From Symbiodinium sp. CCMP2592 (lineage: Eukaryota; Sar; Dinophyceae; Suessiales; Symbiodiniaceae): a stretch of DNA of 64,000 nucleotides. Made by a program: the position numbers and the translations under genes. This document shows positions 45,401-56,389 of this stretch, piece after piece. Within the stretch, counting starts at the first letter, position 1; each line of letters begins with the position of its first letter. The DNA lies in assembly GCA_905221615.1 (NCBI GenBank), contig CAJNDT010005833.1:473906-537905 (forward strand), read 5' to 3'. The notes beneath the pieces are model-generated. The model was not told where the DNA came from and ran no database searches. It worked only from the letters and a program-made list of their open reading frames with translations.

Positions 45401-48400
45401 CACCAACGCACAGTTCACATGCGATCCAGATAATAAGAAGCTTTCCCTGTCGCCTGGAGAGTTCCACCCGGAGTACAGCCTAAACCCCATTTACAAATAC
45501 CAATAACTTACCTCTGTGTAGGTTGTTATGATAGACCCCTAATATAGAACCTACGGGGATGCTAGAAAGAAGTAGGTTTTTGGTAGGTGAAGGTAATGGA
45601 AGGGCTTCCGAGTAGAGGAAGTTCGAGATTTACGGTTTCAGGCTTCGCACTACCGTGTCGGATTGAGGCCACGGGTTTCTTTAGGGTTTAGGGATTAGGG
45701 GCAAGGTGTGCACTTGGTTGGCACTTCGAAAGGATCGGGGGACCTAGTTTGCAGATGAGCATTAGCACTGCATAGTTACCGCGAAAAAACTTCGTCAAAT
45801 CTGCTGTGGCCACATGTGCGAAGGTTCAGGAAAACAACTGGGGCTCTCCTGCCGCCCTGGCTTTTAGGTAAGGCCCTAGAGTCCTGAGGCAAACCCGATA
45901 AAACAAAAAAGCCTCACAACCTCTGACCCTAGCGGATAGGGCTCCGACGTTCGCCGTCAAGGTTAGAGTTTAGGGATTAGGGGCTCGGATGAACCGGTAA
46001 AGAGATCCTGACGCTGTAGGGTCCACGGATTGTGCTGCGGCTTAAACCAGAAAGTGCTATTCTCCAGCCAGGCCAATCCCGCAAAACCTGATAGAGTTCT
46101 GGTAGACCCGTATGATCACAAGAAGAGTAGCAACAAGAATCAGCATGTGTGTAGCAACATTGACAATGATGACAACAATACAAGACTGGTCATGATCATC
46201 AGTACTAACCATCATAATCTTAAGAACAACCATGAAAGAAAACAATAATACTGAGAATGATCATCATATTAAGAACAATAAGAAGAAGCCGAAGAAGAAA
46301 GAAGACCATACCCCTTGCCGGCCTAAGCTCCGGTTGAAGCGGAGCGAATACTTCACCTGCTTGGAGGATCAGGGGACTTTTTAAGGCTTCTGTAGGGTTT
46401 TACAAGTTCTTATAACCCCCAAAAACAGAGTGCATTTTTCAGTTACAGCATTTTATAGGCTATGGCAGTCATTCGGCGACCAAGCCAAAGCTACTACAAT
46501 GCAAGGTCTAGGTCCAGGTGATTGTTCATATCCAGTTCCACTGGGCTGGGAGGGGGGCCCTGACAGCTTTCGTAGACCCAATGCAGGCGCATCAATTGCT
46601 GGAGTAGGGTTTTGAGGTATATAGTCAGAACAAGGAGCCCTAAGGAAAGATTTTGGTCATTTTGCAGTTTTCCAACATCAATATTAGGGCCTGGAAAATT
46701 GGAATAGGGTCGTATAGAGTCTTAACTGAAAACTGCAATAGGGCTTTGGGAATACAAGTTGCTGTAACAATATTAGGGACATAAGGGGACTATAAGGGGA
46801 GACCATGATGAACTATACGACGCACGATTAGCAAGCTAAATTAACTATGGGGCCATCTATTTGGTGTGGAGGCTGAATCTACGCCTCGTTCTAGGGCTTC
46901 ATGGCTGAGGGGCTTAAGGCTTAAATGGTTTGTTTTTTTTTGGCTTTGGCGTTTACGTCAATTGAGGCCTCACAAGTGAAGGGGGGATGCAGGTAGGTAG
47001 GATTAGGGATACCTTACATAAGGGCTCACAACTGGGGATCATATCACCCACCTTCATCCCACCCTTGGACCTTTGACGAATTGGTGTTTCGGGCTTAGGA
47101 GTTCAGTGCGGCTTCTGTCTCGGGTCTGGGTCGCTCCTCTAGCAGGGCCTGGGGGCACAGGCTTCGAAGGTGTCATGGAGGGATCAGGAAGGACTGACCC
47201 CACTCCCCCAAACCCCAAACCCTAACTAAGCCAACTAAGCCCAAAAACCCTACACACTGAGCACTAAAGCGCTCACAGGTTTTTTGTACTTCGGTTGATG
47301 ATATAAAGCCTGCATTACCCATACTGAGGTATGTACCACAATTCCCATAGTTTAGAGCCCTTAAAGTAATGCAGAATTTAAAATCAACCGTTGTACTGTC
47401 TGCGTTCGGGTTTGGGTTTTAGCAACCTGTCTGGGCTCTGCGACAGCTGGGCGCTGCAATGGTTACATCTTGCGGGTGCAAGGATTACATCCTAAGCCCT
47501 GGCGCGTAAAGTGTATTGATATTAGAGTTTTGGGGCCCATTGTAAGATAGTTATAACAAGAAATCGCCAAAAATATTATGGGTGGATATTGAGGCCCCTA
47601 GAGTATTTTTAGCCGACGACAGTATACTCTCATTTACTGTTCAGAGTTCTGAAACCAATCAGGACCAAGTCGAAACCCCAAAACCGAAGCCCTAAGTTTC
47701 AACCCTGAAGCGTTTACGGGGATCCATGAGGGGTCCTTTGCAGGGATCTATGAGGCGTCCTTTAAAGCCGTCTGGGTCTGCGGCTTCAGGCGACCAGGGC
47801 GATGTCTCGAAGACCACGGCGCCGCAAAGTGCCTCTCAACCATGATACACACACCAGAACCCTCCTTGTACCCTCAAACATGGGTATATGATCCCAAATA
47901 AGGGGCATTTAGGGTCTAATAGAGGGTAGATGGAGGGTCTAGGCATGGGTGGCTCTTAGGTACGGCCCCCCATACAGTAAGAGTCTATAATAGGGCTACT
48001 ATTAAGGTCCTAGTATACCTATATTATGAGTATTATTCAACTATTACTGAGTGGGGGCCGTACCTACGGTGGTTCTCAGAATTACGGTCCCTTTTTGCGT
48101 ACCCTGAATATTAGGTGCCGTACTATAATAGGGACCCAAAAAGGGACCCTAATTTTGACAACCCCCCACATGTTCATGCAGCCGGATTCTGAGGTGTTTA
48201 GGAGTTTCCGGCTCAGTGTTCAAGAGGTGCAGAGTTTCAAAGTGTAGTTCTTTACTGTAAGCCGAACTTTGGCATTAGTGAACGCTGGCATTTACTACAA
48301 AGGTAGGACATGCAAGCTTCTTAACAGGATTAGCTCCAAATTCGAGCCGGCATCTGGGTAGTTGTCAAAATCATGGCCTCTTAGTGGATACCCTAAATAT

Positions 48401-49130
48401 TAGGTGCCGTATTACAATAAGGACCCAAAAAGGAACCATAATTTTGACAACCACCCATCTGACCTCGCTGTGTTCTCTGGCGTCTTGGTCGGTCGGAGCC
48501 GACACCGTCAAGCCTCAGCCTCATTATCGGACCAAGTGGGAGTTTCCGAAAATGGGGGACCCTAATATAATACCCTACTACATAATAGGATCTTGAATAA
48601 AAGGACCCAAAATAAGGTACCCCCCAAGTTTCGGAGACTCCCAAGTCCATCCAGACTCAAGAGCAAGAGTACTGCGGCAGGATCGCCATCGGCTCTCTCC
48701 CAGCTGCAAGCCAGCGCTGCATGTTCGAACAATGCTTCGCAGACGCCAAATGGTCGGGTGGTACGTACCGATAACAGAGGAGGCAAGACTCCTTTATCCC
48801 GTATTGTGGACTGATCCTAAACACTACACCCAAGCCCTTCCATGGCCGGTCTCGCCACACCCGTAACGCTCGTATACGGGAAAGGCGAATTTAGGCGGCA
48901 GCCGCGGCTTGCCACCTGCACCGGTTCCCTGCAAGAACATTCGTCCAACCATGTCCTCATGTCAGGTGTTCCTTTTATCCAAGTCGTGAAATGGGCTGTA
49001 CCGTAGCCTAAGCAAAAAAAGGATCCTATAGTTCGAGTAGTAGCGGGGCAACATCATCTTGCTGTGACTGCGACGAAGTTCATGTTTGAGGCCACCGACA
49101 TGTTTTCGAGATCAGTAGCAAACTTGAGTG
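42442..49130 (-). CDS. Probable ABCA-type N-terminal loop exons
   Basis: Tentative minus-strand exons 49130-49063 (FATDLENMSVASNMNFVAVT), 47834-47774 (ALCGAVVFETSPWSPEAADP), 44759-44719 (FDPNIPAWVAIFK) and 42496-42442 (YAQSGFLSLQRTVDTFIE). The first three join in phase with GC donors and AG acceptors. The last motif, SGFLxLQxxVDxxI, is what I recall from the large extracellular loop of plant and protist ABCA transporters, just before the second helix; VVF in the preceding exon also fits. At least one exon is missing between 44,719 and 42,496, and no helix-2 to helix-4 exons were found to 25.3 kb. These exons could be the 5' part of the gene whose membrane and ATPase exons lie at 25.3-0.2 kb, or a separate upstream paralogue. 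Antisense frames overlap, so each exon alone is only moderately secure. Confidence 0.4.
43402..43479. mobile_element. Inverted-repeat element family B, copy B4 (truncated)
   Basis: Inverse-orientation copy: the right end GACAACTACCC and the interior GATACGGCACCTACTATTG match family B, but the left terminal 25 or so bases are missing. Confidence 0.65.
44302..44408. mobile_element. Inverted-repeat element family H, 43-bp arms
   Basis: Arms of about 43 bp begin CCAGACCTTCCAAAATCCCT and match their complement with only 2-3 differences. Each arm contains a nested TTAATTAA palindrome. Confidence 0.85.
45135..45236. mobile_element. Inverted-repeat element family C, copy C4
   Basis: Ends GGGAGTTTCCGAAAATAGG and ATTTTCGGAAACTCCC. 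It is in the opposite orientation to C1-C3, judged by the interior. Confidence 0.8.
45505..45590. mobile_element. Inverted-repeat element with TTACCT ends
   Basis: Arms AACTTACCTCTGTGTAGG and TTTTTGGTAGGTGAAGG are imperfect complements around CCCTAATATAG. Probably related to families J and R. Confidence 0.45.
45775..45868. CDS. Coding-like exon, strand unresolved
   Basis: Plus reading LPRKNFVKSAVATCAKVQEN then NWGSPAALAF ends at AG before GTAAGG, an excellent donor. Minus reading RRAPVVFLNLRTCGHSRFDE ends at a GTAACT donor. Both are plausible; the minus one would lie in an intron of the ABCA-like N-terminal module. Confidence 0.3.
46662..46736. mobile_element. Short inverted-repeat element
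   Basis: Arms GCAGTTTTCCAAC and TTAACTGAAAACTGC, with interior AAAATTGGAATAGGG, a phrase recurring elsewhere in the window. Confidence 0.5.
46981..47063. mobile_element. Inverted-repeat element family D, copy D2
   Basis: Left end diverged (GGGGGGATGCAGGTAGGTAG); right end CCACCTTCATCCCACCC as in D1. Confidence 0.7.
47293..47389. mobile_element. Inverted-repeat element family A, copy A4
   Basis: Ends GGTTGATGATATAAAGCC and AATCAACC; the interior is inverted relative to A2. GTACT occurs just outside both ends and is a candidate target-site duplication. Confidence 0.75.
47958..48065. mobile_element. Inverted-repeat element family N
   Basis: Ends AGGTACGGCCCCCCATACAG and GTGGGGGCCGTACCT. It is followed within 5 bp by family B copy B5. 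Confidence 0.8.
48069..48168. mobile_element. Inverted-repeat element family B, copy B5
   Basis: Starts within 5 bp of the end of a different element (47,958-48,065). It carries the family B interior TTAGGTGCCGTACTATAATA. Confidence 0.75.
48174..48814 (+). CDS. Short coding-like segment split by two insertions
   Basis: With elements B6 and C5 and one copy of each target duplication removed, the plus strand is open in more than one frame across both insertion points: KFEPASDLAVFSGVLVGR, or a Ser/Ala-rich reading (LKSKSTAAGSPSALSQLQAS) ending at 48,814. The true frame is unclear. If coding, the elements act as introns or have broken the gene. Confidence 0.3.
48356..48456. mobile_element. Inverted-repeat element family B, copy B6
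   Basis: A 101-bp element flanked by the direct repeat ATCT (48352-48355 and 48457-48460), a clean 4-bp target-site duplication. The ends GGGTAGTTGTCAAAATCAT and GACAACCACCC are inverted repeats. Confidence 0.85.
48538..48642. mobile_element. Inverted-repeat element family C, copy C5
   Basis: A 105-bp element flanked by AAGT on both sides (48534-48537 and 48643-48646). Removing it with one AAGT rejoins ACCAAG to TCCATC with open plus-strand frames on both sides. Confidence 0.85.
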
Positions 49131-50766
49131 CTTGAAACGAACACCGAAACCCCTCATCCCCTTCTCCCCGCAAGACCCCCACCATCCTCAAGCCCGTCAC
49201 CATCCCTGGTATAGTCTGGGTATGCCGAGGTCACAGGGGTGAGACATGGCTAGCCATTTACCCTAAACCCCAAACCCTAAACCCTGGGTTTGAATTGGGG
49301 TTTACAGGACATTTTGAGACCAGAATCCGGCTTTGAAGACCTCGGTTCCGATCGTCGGGTTTCGGTCCGGCACTAGTTTAAATAGGGTTCAGGGTCTATT
49401 GGATTAGGGTTTACGGGTTAAATAGGGTTTAGGGGATTCGGGTTTAGGGGATTAGGGTTTCGCCTATAACCTGCATCAACACTGGGACCCTCAGCGAAAC
49501 AATTCGGAATGAGGGCCTTAAGGACTAGACCCCACTTGTCTGGTAGATGAAACAACCATACACAACAAAGGGATGCGATTTGTACTGATCCAGAGCTCAA
49601 TGTTTACAAATGGGGCTGCCCTCTCAACCAATCCCAAACTCAAAACCCTAAAACCTAACGAAGCCTAACTTTTTAACCTAAACGCACCATTACGTGCTCC
49701 CTGTTTGGAAATACCGCGCATGGCCAACAACGATTCCAGGGCTAGAGTAAGACAGGGCCAAACGAAGTTAAGACAGGATTCTGGGATGGGTTATACCATA
49801 CTCATCAAACGGCTCCCTAACAAATAGCATTCGTATTTGTAGTTGTTCAAGATTTTCCATGTTCGCTTCCCTACAGTTGCATACTTAGCATCTACTTCCA
49901 CTACTCGGGGCGCCCCAAAAACAAGGCTCGGCATGAAGTCAAGAAATACCCTAAAGCCTAGGCCTAAACCCTAAACCTGCCCGAAACCCTAAAACCCAAA
50001 CCCTAAGACCAATAAAACCCAAACCCTAGGAGCCCTAAGCACCGAACCCTGAGCCCTTGAAGTAGGACATCCCCTTTCTGAAGGTCATTTTCCGCCTCGG
50101 ACTCGTTGCCCGACCTGGCTGTTTTGGAGTCAGTAGGAGTTGGGATTAAGGTGACCCTTGGGGAGATAGACCCTCTCTCATTAAGGTCCCTCTTAAGAGA
50201 GCCGGAAGTAGGATAGTTAAGAAGGGCGAGGGGGGCCTCTAAGGGGCCTCCCTAATACTACCTGGGAGTCCAACGTTTGGACTTTACCGCTTCAGGCTTG
50301 TGGTTTAGAGTTTCGTTTTAGGGTTCGGAGTTCAAGGTTTATAGGATTTAGGGCTTTAGGGTTTCGTGTTCTTGTTGTTTAAGCTTAGCAGGCTCGGGTT
50401 GTAGAGCTTTGAGGGTCAGAAGATTGCGTGGATTCGGTTGCTGGAGCTCCGGGCAACTTTGTCACGAGCCGCCTCGTGTCTTTAAGCGGGGACTGCAGCC
50501 AGGGTTAGCCGGGCCTTCAGGATTACCTATACTACTTTGGGGGATCCTTAGTATAATTATAGTATAATTAATGGGACTCAGAATTAACCCTATTCTGATT
50601 ATAAAGGCCCCTAAATCACTTCGCTCCTGTAGTGTCTTGGAGGAGCGGCTGCGTACTCGTTGCAGACCATGGCCCTACAATACTGGACCCAACACCCCAC
50701 CGAAGGCCCAAACCTAAACGCGCCCCCAGCGCCCTCAAAGGCTTTTCCTACCCCGGGGTAGACGAT

Positions 50767-50890
50767 TACTTAAAGGATCATGGGACTTAGTAACTAGGGT
50801 TATAACTAAGGTAACCGTACTTATAATTACTTATAACCTCAATTAAGGTACTCATAACCCTACTTACTAAATCCCATGATCCTCCAAGTA
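50767..50890. mobile_element. Inverted-repeat element family E, best copy
   Basis: Ends TACTTAAAGGATCATGGGAC and ATCCCATGATCCTCCAAGTA are inverted repeats. Decayed relatives lie at 1484-1634, 22105-22160 and 63945-63985. Short GGAGGATCAGGGGAC remnants occur near 19,855 and 46,363. Confidence 0.8.
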
Positions 50891-51594
50891 TAGGTGACGT
50901 CAACGCATAGAGGTCAGGGCGCAGGGCTGAGTTATCGGCTCCTCAAGGGAGGGGGGTCCAAGGCGGGTTCATAACCTAGTACTCGTTCGAATTAGGTTCC
51001 TTGATAAGGGCTACCATAAAATAAGGGTTTGCCATAGGGCTACACTAGGATAGCATAGGGTTGAACTAGGGTCCAGCGGGGCATCATTGGCAAGCCTTTA
51101 GAGTTCGATATTATGTATGGAGGCATCAGGGCTTCTAGGATGTATAGTTCATGAGTGTATGAGTCTTTTGTCGCTTGTAGGCTCTTTTTTGCATATTGTA
51201 GGGCTGAAAGGGCCTCCTGGGTGCGCAAGGTTGCTTGTACGGCTTGGGGCGTGTCTTGCGGTGTTATACGGATCACAGCGGCCCTTCTGGTGTTGCGCAC
51301 CCCGGCCCCAAATGCTACCTAACCCGATAACACCCGTAGAAAGCCACCATTAACCCGTAGAACACCCTAGAGACCAGCTTTAAGCTGTTCCCTATAGTCT
51401 CTCTCAACACCCAATATAGTGCGCGCAACAGCAAGCTACAAAACCATTATGAAACTACTCAACCCTACACCCTGAAACCCTAAATCAAAGCCCTACACCC
51501 AAACCCTGAACCCCAAACCATAAACCTTAACCTTTAAACCCCGCAGCCTGCGGGGATACTGGTCATCCTCGAGGTGGCTCTGGACCTGCGTCTT

Positions 51595-51700
51595 GAGCAG
51601 GATAAGGGAACTTAGGGCTTTAGGGTTACTTTTCTTCTATAAGAGGATAAGGGAACTTAGGGGGTTCTAGGGTTTCTTTTCTTCCATAAGAGTTTCGAAA
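51595..51700. repeat. Two-copy tandem repeat
   Basis: About 50-bp unit containing GGATAAGGGAACTTAGGG and TTTTCTTC(T/C)ATAAGAG, twice in succession. Confidence 0.8.
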
Positions 51701-51857
51701 ACTCTCTATGATGGTTCTAACATTGAATATGACGGCGTTAGGGGTTTCTACAAGTCTATAAAGGCTTCGGGCTTTAGGGTTTCTAGAATGATATAAGGTC
51801 TTCCAAAATTCTCTAAGGGTTCTAGAGAATAATATGGCTTCAGGGCTTTTTACAAGT

Positions 51858-51890
51858 CTATATATATATATATATATATGTATAAATATT

Positions 51891-51930
<40 letters not shown>

Positions 51931-51932
51931 AG
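51858..51932. repeat. TA microsatellite
   Basis: Runs of TATATA with interspersed ATTTATA and CATATA. Comparable tracts lie at 43,170-43,192, 57,215-57,305 and 61,700-61,730. Confidence 0.95.
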
Positions 51933-52129
51933 CTCTAGAAAGGGTTCTGTGAGGAATAGTAGACTCCACCAAACACTCTAGCTTCAATCCTTAATATTAG
52001 ACACCCTAAGCAGGGTCTGAATAAACGGTACCAGTGTTGTCATAGCTTCAGGATAATGTACCCTAAGGCCCTAAGTCAGATACCTAAATTTCCCAGTAGC
52101 CCCTCAATCTCTCAAATATCGTAGCGGCG

Positions 52130-52318
52130 ATGCTTCTACCTACAAAAGAGCTGAACCCGACCCCGTACTTCAACGACTTATGGAGGGCTCACGGTACGCT
52201 GCTCATCGAGAACAGAAGTCTCAAGTGGACCAAGAGAGGACAAGCTTGTGTGACTTCCGTTCTTGCTGGCTGCCTCCAAGTTCAACAACTAGCACATGAA
52301 TTTTGGTCTAAAGTCTGA
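52130..52318 (+). CDS. Small ORF, unidentified
   Basis: 62 codons from ATG to TGA reading LNPTPYFNDLWRAHGTLLIE, then LKWTKRGQACVTSVLAGCLQ. Codon texture is coding-like and the flanks are heptamer and element sequence. It may be an exon rather than a whole gene. Confidence 0.35.
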   Translation: MLLPTKELNPTPYFNDLWRAHGTLLIENRSLKWTKRGQACVTSVLAGCLQVQQLAHEFWSKV

Positions 52319-52859
52319 GTTGGGATCCTTGGGGATTGCTTATGATTTATGATGTGGCTATAGGGGCTCTTATTATAGGGTGATGGCGGATCCAAAAGGA
52401 GACCCCGATTCTCAGAACTACCCTTTCAGAACCGACTCTAAACGCATACTTCTCCGAATCCGGGTTTACGGTTCTTGTTAGGGGAGAACTACTCATGCTT
52501 CCAAGAGGCTGCTTCCGCCGAGTCGAAGATGCGAATGCCTTCGCTGAGTGCTCAAGATTTCCTGAAAACCCTAAAGTTTTCAGGTCACCCTAAACTCTAA
52601 AGCCAAGCCCCACACCCCAAATTGTAGCATTGGGACAGTGAACAACGCATGCATTGAAAAGGCGACATGCAGTATAAGCTAACTACGAGTCCTGAGCCAT
52701 ATCTTACATGTTAAACCCCAACCCCAAACCCTGAACCCTAAACCGAACCAATTCAAAAAGAGCTTAGAGAAAGAAACATCAGATGAGGAGCTCCCTGGAA
52801 ACTAGGACCTAAAGGCGTGATACCGGTCTTCAAGTAGAGATAAAGAAACCTGCTTGTGA

Positions 52860-54250
52860 GGGTCCCTGTACACACAAACCCTAAACATCCCCTCAAGCCT
52901 CACACATCTCTAAACCCTTAACCCTTGCCCTTGAACCCTAAAACCCTGACCCCCAAACCCCCAAGATCCCTAAACCCTGAACCCTAAACCCTCAAGATCC
53001 CTAAATCCTACACCCGGAACCCTTAAACTTAAACTCTGAACCCTGAACCCTAAACCCTAAATCCTACACCCTAAATCCAAAAAAAAACCTAAATCCTAGA
53101 TCCTAAATCCTAAATCCTGAATCCTAGATCCTAAATCCTAGATCCTACATCCTAAATCCTAGATCCTAGATCCTAAATCCTAAATCCTAAATCCTAAATC
53201 ATAAATCCTAGGTCCCACATCCTAAACCCTAGACCCTACATCCTAAATCCTACATCCTAAATCCTAGATCCTAAATCCAAAACCTTGATCCTAAATCCTA
53301 AATCCTAGATCCTAGATCCTAAATCCTGAATCCTAGGTCCTAGATCCTAAATTCTAAATCCTAGATCCTAGGTCCTAGATCCTAAATCCTAAACCCTACA
53401 TCCTGAATCCTAGATCCAAAATCCTAAATCCTAGATCCTAAATCCTAAACCCTAGATCCTAGATCCTAAATCCAGAATCCTGAATCCTAGGTCCTAGATC
53501 CTAAATTCTAAATCCTAGATCCTAGGTCCTAGATCCTAAATTCTAAATCCTAGATCCTAAGTCCTAAATCCCAAACCGCAAAGCCTTAGACCGAGCCCTT
53601 TGAGCCGGCTAAGCGTCGCGAGGACCAGGGATGGTTGGACTTCCTGGGCTCTTGGAGGGTTTGGGGTTTTAGGGTTTGGGGTTTGGGTGTTTGGGGCTTA
53701 GGTTTTAGGGTTTGGGGGTTAGGTTTTAGGGTTTGGGGGTTTGGGGGTTTGGGGCTTAGGTTTTAGGGTTTGGGGCTTAGGTTTTGGAGTTTGGGGGTTT
53801 GGGGGTTTGGGGCTTAGGTTTTAGGGTTTGGGGTTTGGGTGTTTGGGGCTTAGGTTTTAGGGTTTGGGGGTTTGGGTGTTTGGGAATTAGGTTTAGGGTT
53901 TGGGGCTTAGGTTTTAGGGTTTGGGGGTTTGGGTGTTTGGGGCTTAGGTTTTAGGGTTTGGGGGTTTGGGGCTTAGGTTTTAGGGGTTGGGGTTTGGGGT
54001 TTGGGGGTTTGGGGCTTAGGTTTTAGGGTTTGGGGTTTGGGTGTTTGGGACTTAGGTTTTAGGGTTTGGGGGTTTGGGTGTTTGGGGCTTAGGTTTTAGG
54101 GTTTGGGGTTTGGGGCTTAGGTTTGAGGGTTGGGGTTTTAGGGTTTGGGGTTTGGGGGCTAAGGGTTTAGGGTTGAGGGTTTAGGGTTTAGGTTCTGGGG
54201 TTTGGGGTTTGGGGGTTGAGGGTTTAGGTTTTTGGGTTGAGGGTTTGGCG
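52860..54250. repeat. Mirrored telomere-like satellite
   Basis: Left half (about 52,860-53,580) is C-rich: CCCTAAA, then a long array of AATCCTA / AGATCCT heptamers. Right half (about 53,650-54,240) is G-rich: units of GGGGTTTGGGG, CTTAGGTTTTAGGG and related, about 30 bp each. A 60-bp non-repeat spacer lies between. The order (C-rich then G-rich on plus) is opposite to a simple end-to-end telomere fusion. Confidence 0.9.
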
Positions 54251-54254
54251 GTTC

Positions 54255-55555
54255 TCTTTCGGAAGATGTCGCAAGGGGTCTTACAAGGCTCTATAAGGGC
54301 TTCCTAAAGTGCTCCTGTGTGGGCTTTGAAGGTTTGACGGCTTTGAGTTATCAGGTCTAGGGCCCTGGAAGCAACGGACCTCAAGCATGGTTATACACGT
54401 GTTGAGGCTTTATAGACCCCTTGATTAAAGGAACCCTTAAAGAAACCCTATTCTAATTATTAAGGCACCTACACACCCCTTTCTTAGAGGAACCCTTAAA
54501 GAAACCCGATTCTAATTCTTAAGGCACCTATACTACTGTAAATCCCTGCATCTCCGTCTATGGAGTTTTGAGGGGCCTCAATAAGGATTCGATAGGACTG
54601 AAGGTTGGGATCCGGGGTTTAGGGTTTAGGGTCTTAGGAGTTAGGGGTTGTGTCTAGGGTTTTACTGGCAAGAGGGTTTTAGAGTGCCAAGGCTGCGGGT
54701 CTTAGCTCTTCGGGGGATTTTAGGTATTTGGAGCTTTAGGATCGGGGAGTTCTGGGTTTAGATGCGATGCTGCATTTGATGTAGCGCTCTTGATCTTTGG
54801 TTGAGGTGGTGTAAGATATAGAATGCAGGAAGCCTTACATCATCATCAAGCGAGTATACACATCAACAAACAGAAGGTCTTGTGATCCAAACTATGTCGA
54901 CCTCACGTATGATATGCAAAAACTCACAACTTGTGAAGCTCTGTTCCTATATAAGCCCCTGAGACCCAAAATGACATCAACATGCAACACAACTCCCCTG
55001 GGCTTATACTCGAACAACAGTCGTTCGGGATCTCTAGTTTCTTTAAACCTGTATCTTTACTGCTCTGTTGAAAAAACGCAAACTCTGAACCTCCCTAAAC
55101 CCGAAGACCCAAACCTTGAAACCCTCGAACACAGCCGGGGAACACTAGCCAGTCACGGAATTGAGTTCCTCCTTCTCGTGGAGCCTAATTCAGCTCATGG
55201 AGTTTGTAGGGACGGCAACGTCACTGGAGAGAAGGTTTGCAACCTACTGGCCGAAAAGTCCTCAGAATCGGGTTCGGAAATACAATGGCATGGGCGGGAG
55301 CATGATTTGTTATACTTAGCGTAGACCCCTGATGTAAAACAACCTGCACACACATCCTTCTTAGGGAGGGAGGGGGTCTGTTAAACAAGCCCACATGACC
55401 AAGCATCGAGGGCCGCGAACCCTAAACGACAGAGGCCAATGTGTGGGTTGTGCTGGTATGCTTCGTTACAGTTATAGAAATGCCGTACATGGAAATTAAC
55501 TGTGTGCCACGTCAGGCTGAAGCTTGTCCAATGGCAGTTGTATTGCGGGACTTCA
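54255..55555. other. Unassigned stretch
   Basis: The tandem duplication at 54.4-54.5 kb and heptamers, then a low-repeat segment 54,914-55,324 open on plus (ending EKVCNLLAEKSSESGSEIQW, later HGREHDLLYLA and stop), possibly a real small ORF. Confidence 0.35.
54418..54535. repeat. Two-copy tandem repeat
   Basis: About 58-bp unit with GGAACCCTTAAAGAAACCC and ATTCTAATT(A/C)TTAAGGCACC, twice in succession. Confidence 0.8.
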
Positions 55556-55557
55556 TG

Positions 55558-55605
55558 CCTTACCTTTGGTTAGTAGGGAATGGAAGAATGGTGGCAATAG
55601 TAGTC
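55558..55605. mobile_element. Family J half element
   Basis: CTTACCTTTGGTTAGTAGGG followed by about 28 more matching bases of one arm of the 7,925 element, then the match stops. Confidence 0.65.
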
Positions 55606-55689
55606 CGCCGACCCTGGCGGCGTGTTGGATGGGTCTCGATGGGCTTGGAGGTGTTAACCTCCCTTTTTCCCTCCACCAAAATCCCGCCC

Positions 55690-55910
55690 AGTGTGCCCCC
55701 GGGGGGGGGGGGGGTACCCCATGGCTGTTTGCAAGGAGCACCCAAGCCCCCAAAAGCACCACACCACAGCCCATTGGGTTCAAATCCCCCTCCCCGCCCG
55801 CCTCCCCTCCCCCCCCTCCCCCCCCTCCCCCTGCCCCCTTCTCCCCCCTGCCCGCCTCCCCTCCCCCCCTCCCCCTTCCGCCCCCTTTCCCCCCCTTCCT
55901 CTTCAACCTT
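55690..55910. repeat. Poly-G followed by long homopyrimidine tract
   Basis: A run of about 13 G (55,700-55,713) is followed by roughly 120 bp of almost pure C/T (about 55,785-55,907). Long open frames over it are compositional artefacts. Confidence 0.9.
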
Positions 55911-56389
55911 GACATCTCCGCTCCAAAGTGCTCCTTGTTCTTACTTCGCGTGATCGTCGCGCAGCCTCGCCGCCTCTTCCCCCCGTTGTGTCTCACAATC
56001 TCTTAGAAGCGCACCAGCTTAACCCTGACCCCCAAACCCCAAACCCGAAGACCCTACTATAGGGGCCTTGATGACTAGGATAAGGTTTTGGTGGGGGTAT
56101 ATTACACTATACTTATCATAAGGAACCCCCACACTACTTTAGGAAACTATGGAGGCCCCTACATTAAATCCCAAGAGGGTCCTGAACCGTGGCAGACGGA
56201 GGCGCCCGGAGCCGATCCTACATGATCCTACCACAATTAAAAGGTTAAGATGTTCCTGAAACCCTAACCCTAAACGGTTCTAAAGGTGTTGAACATAGGG
56301 TTTCGGGACGGTTTAGGTTTCGGGTTTAGGTCCTGCGGTAAGGCTTTGTTTGCACTTCCCATCTTGGCGTCTCCTTCGAGAACTAAACC

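Larger units (their letters stand above)
49135..52125. other. Repeat-rich stretch, no firm gene
   Basis: Heptamer blocks, element E and a TA microsatellite. Segments at 50,410-50,480 and 51,040-51,300 are open on both strands and cannot be assigned. Confidence 0.5.

Noticed and set aside
52860-54250. Head-to-head telomere fusion
   Set aside because: Polarity is C-rich then G-rich on plus; an end-to-end fusion would be G-rich then C-rich.
55770-55800. GGGTTCAAATCCCC, similar to a tRNA T-arm
   Set aside because: Upstream sequence lacks the rest of a tRNA cloverleaf.
55441-56006. Proline- or glycine-rich open frames of 130-170 codons
   Set aside because: They are read through the poly-G and homopyrimidine tracts; low complexity with no domain.
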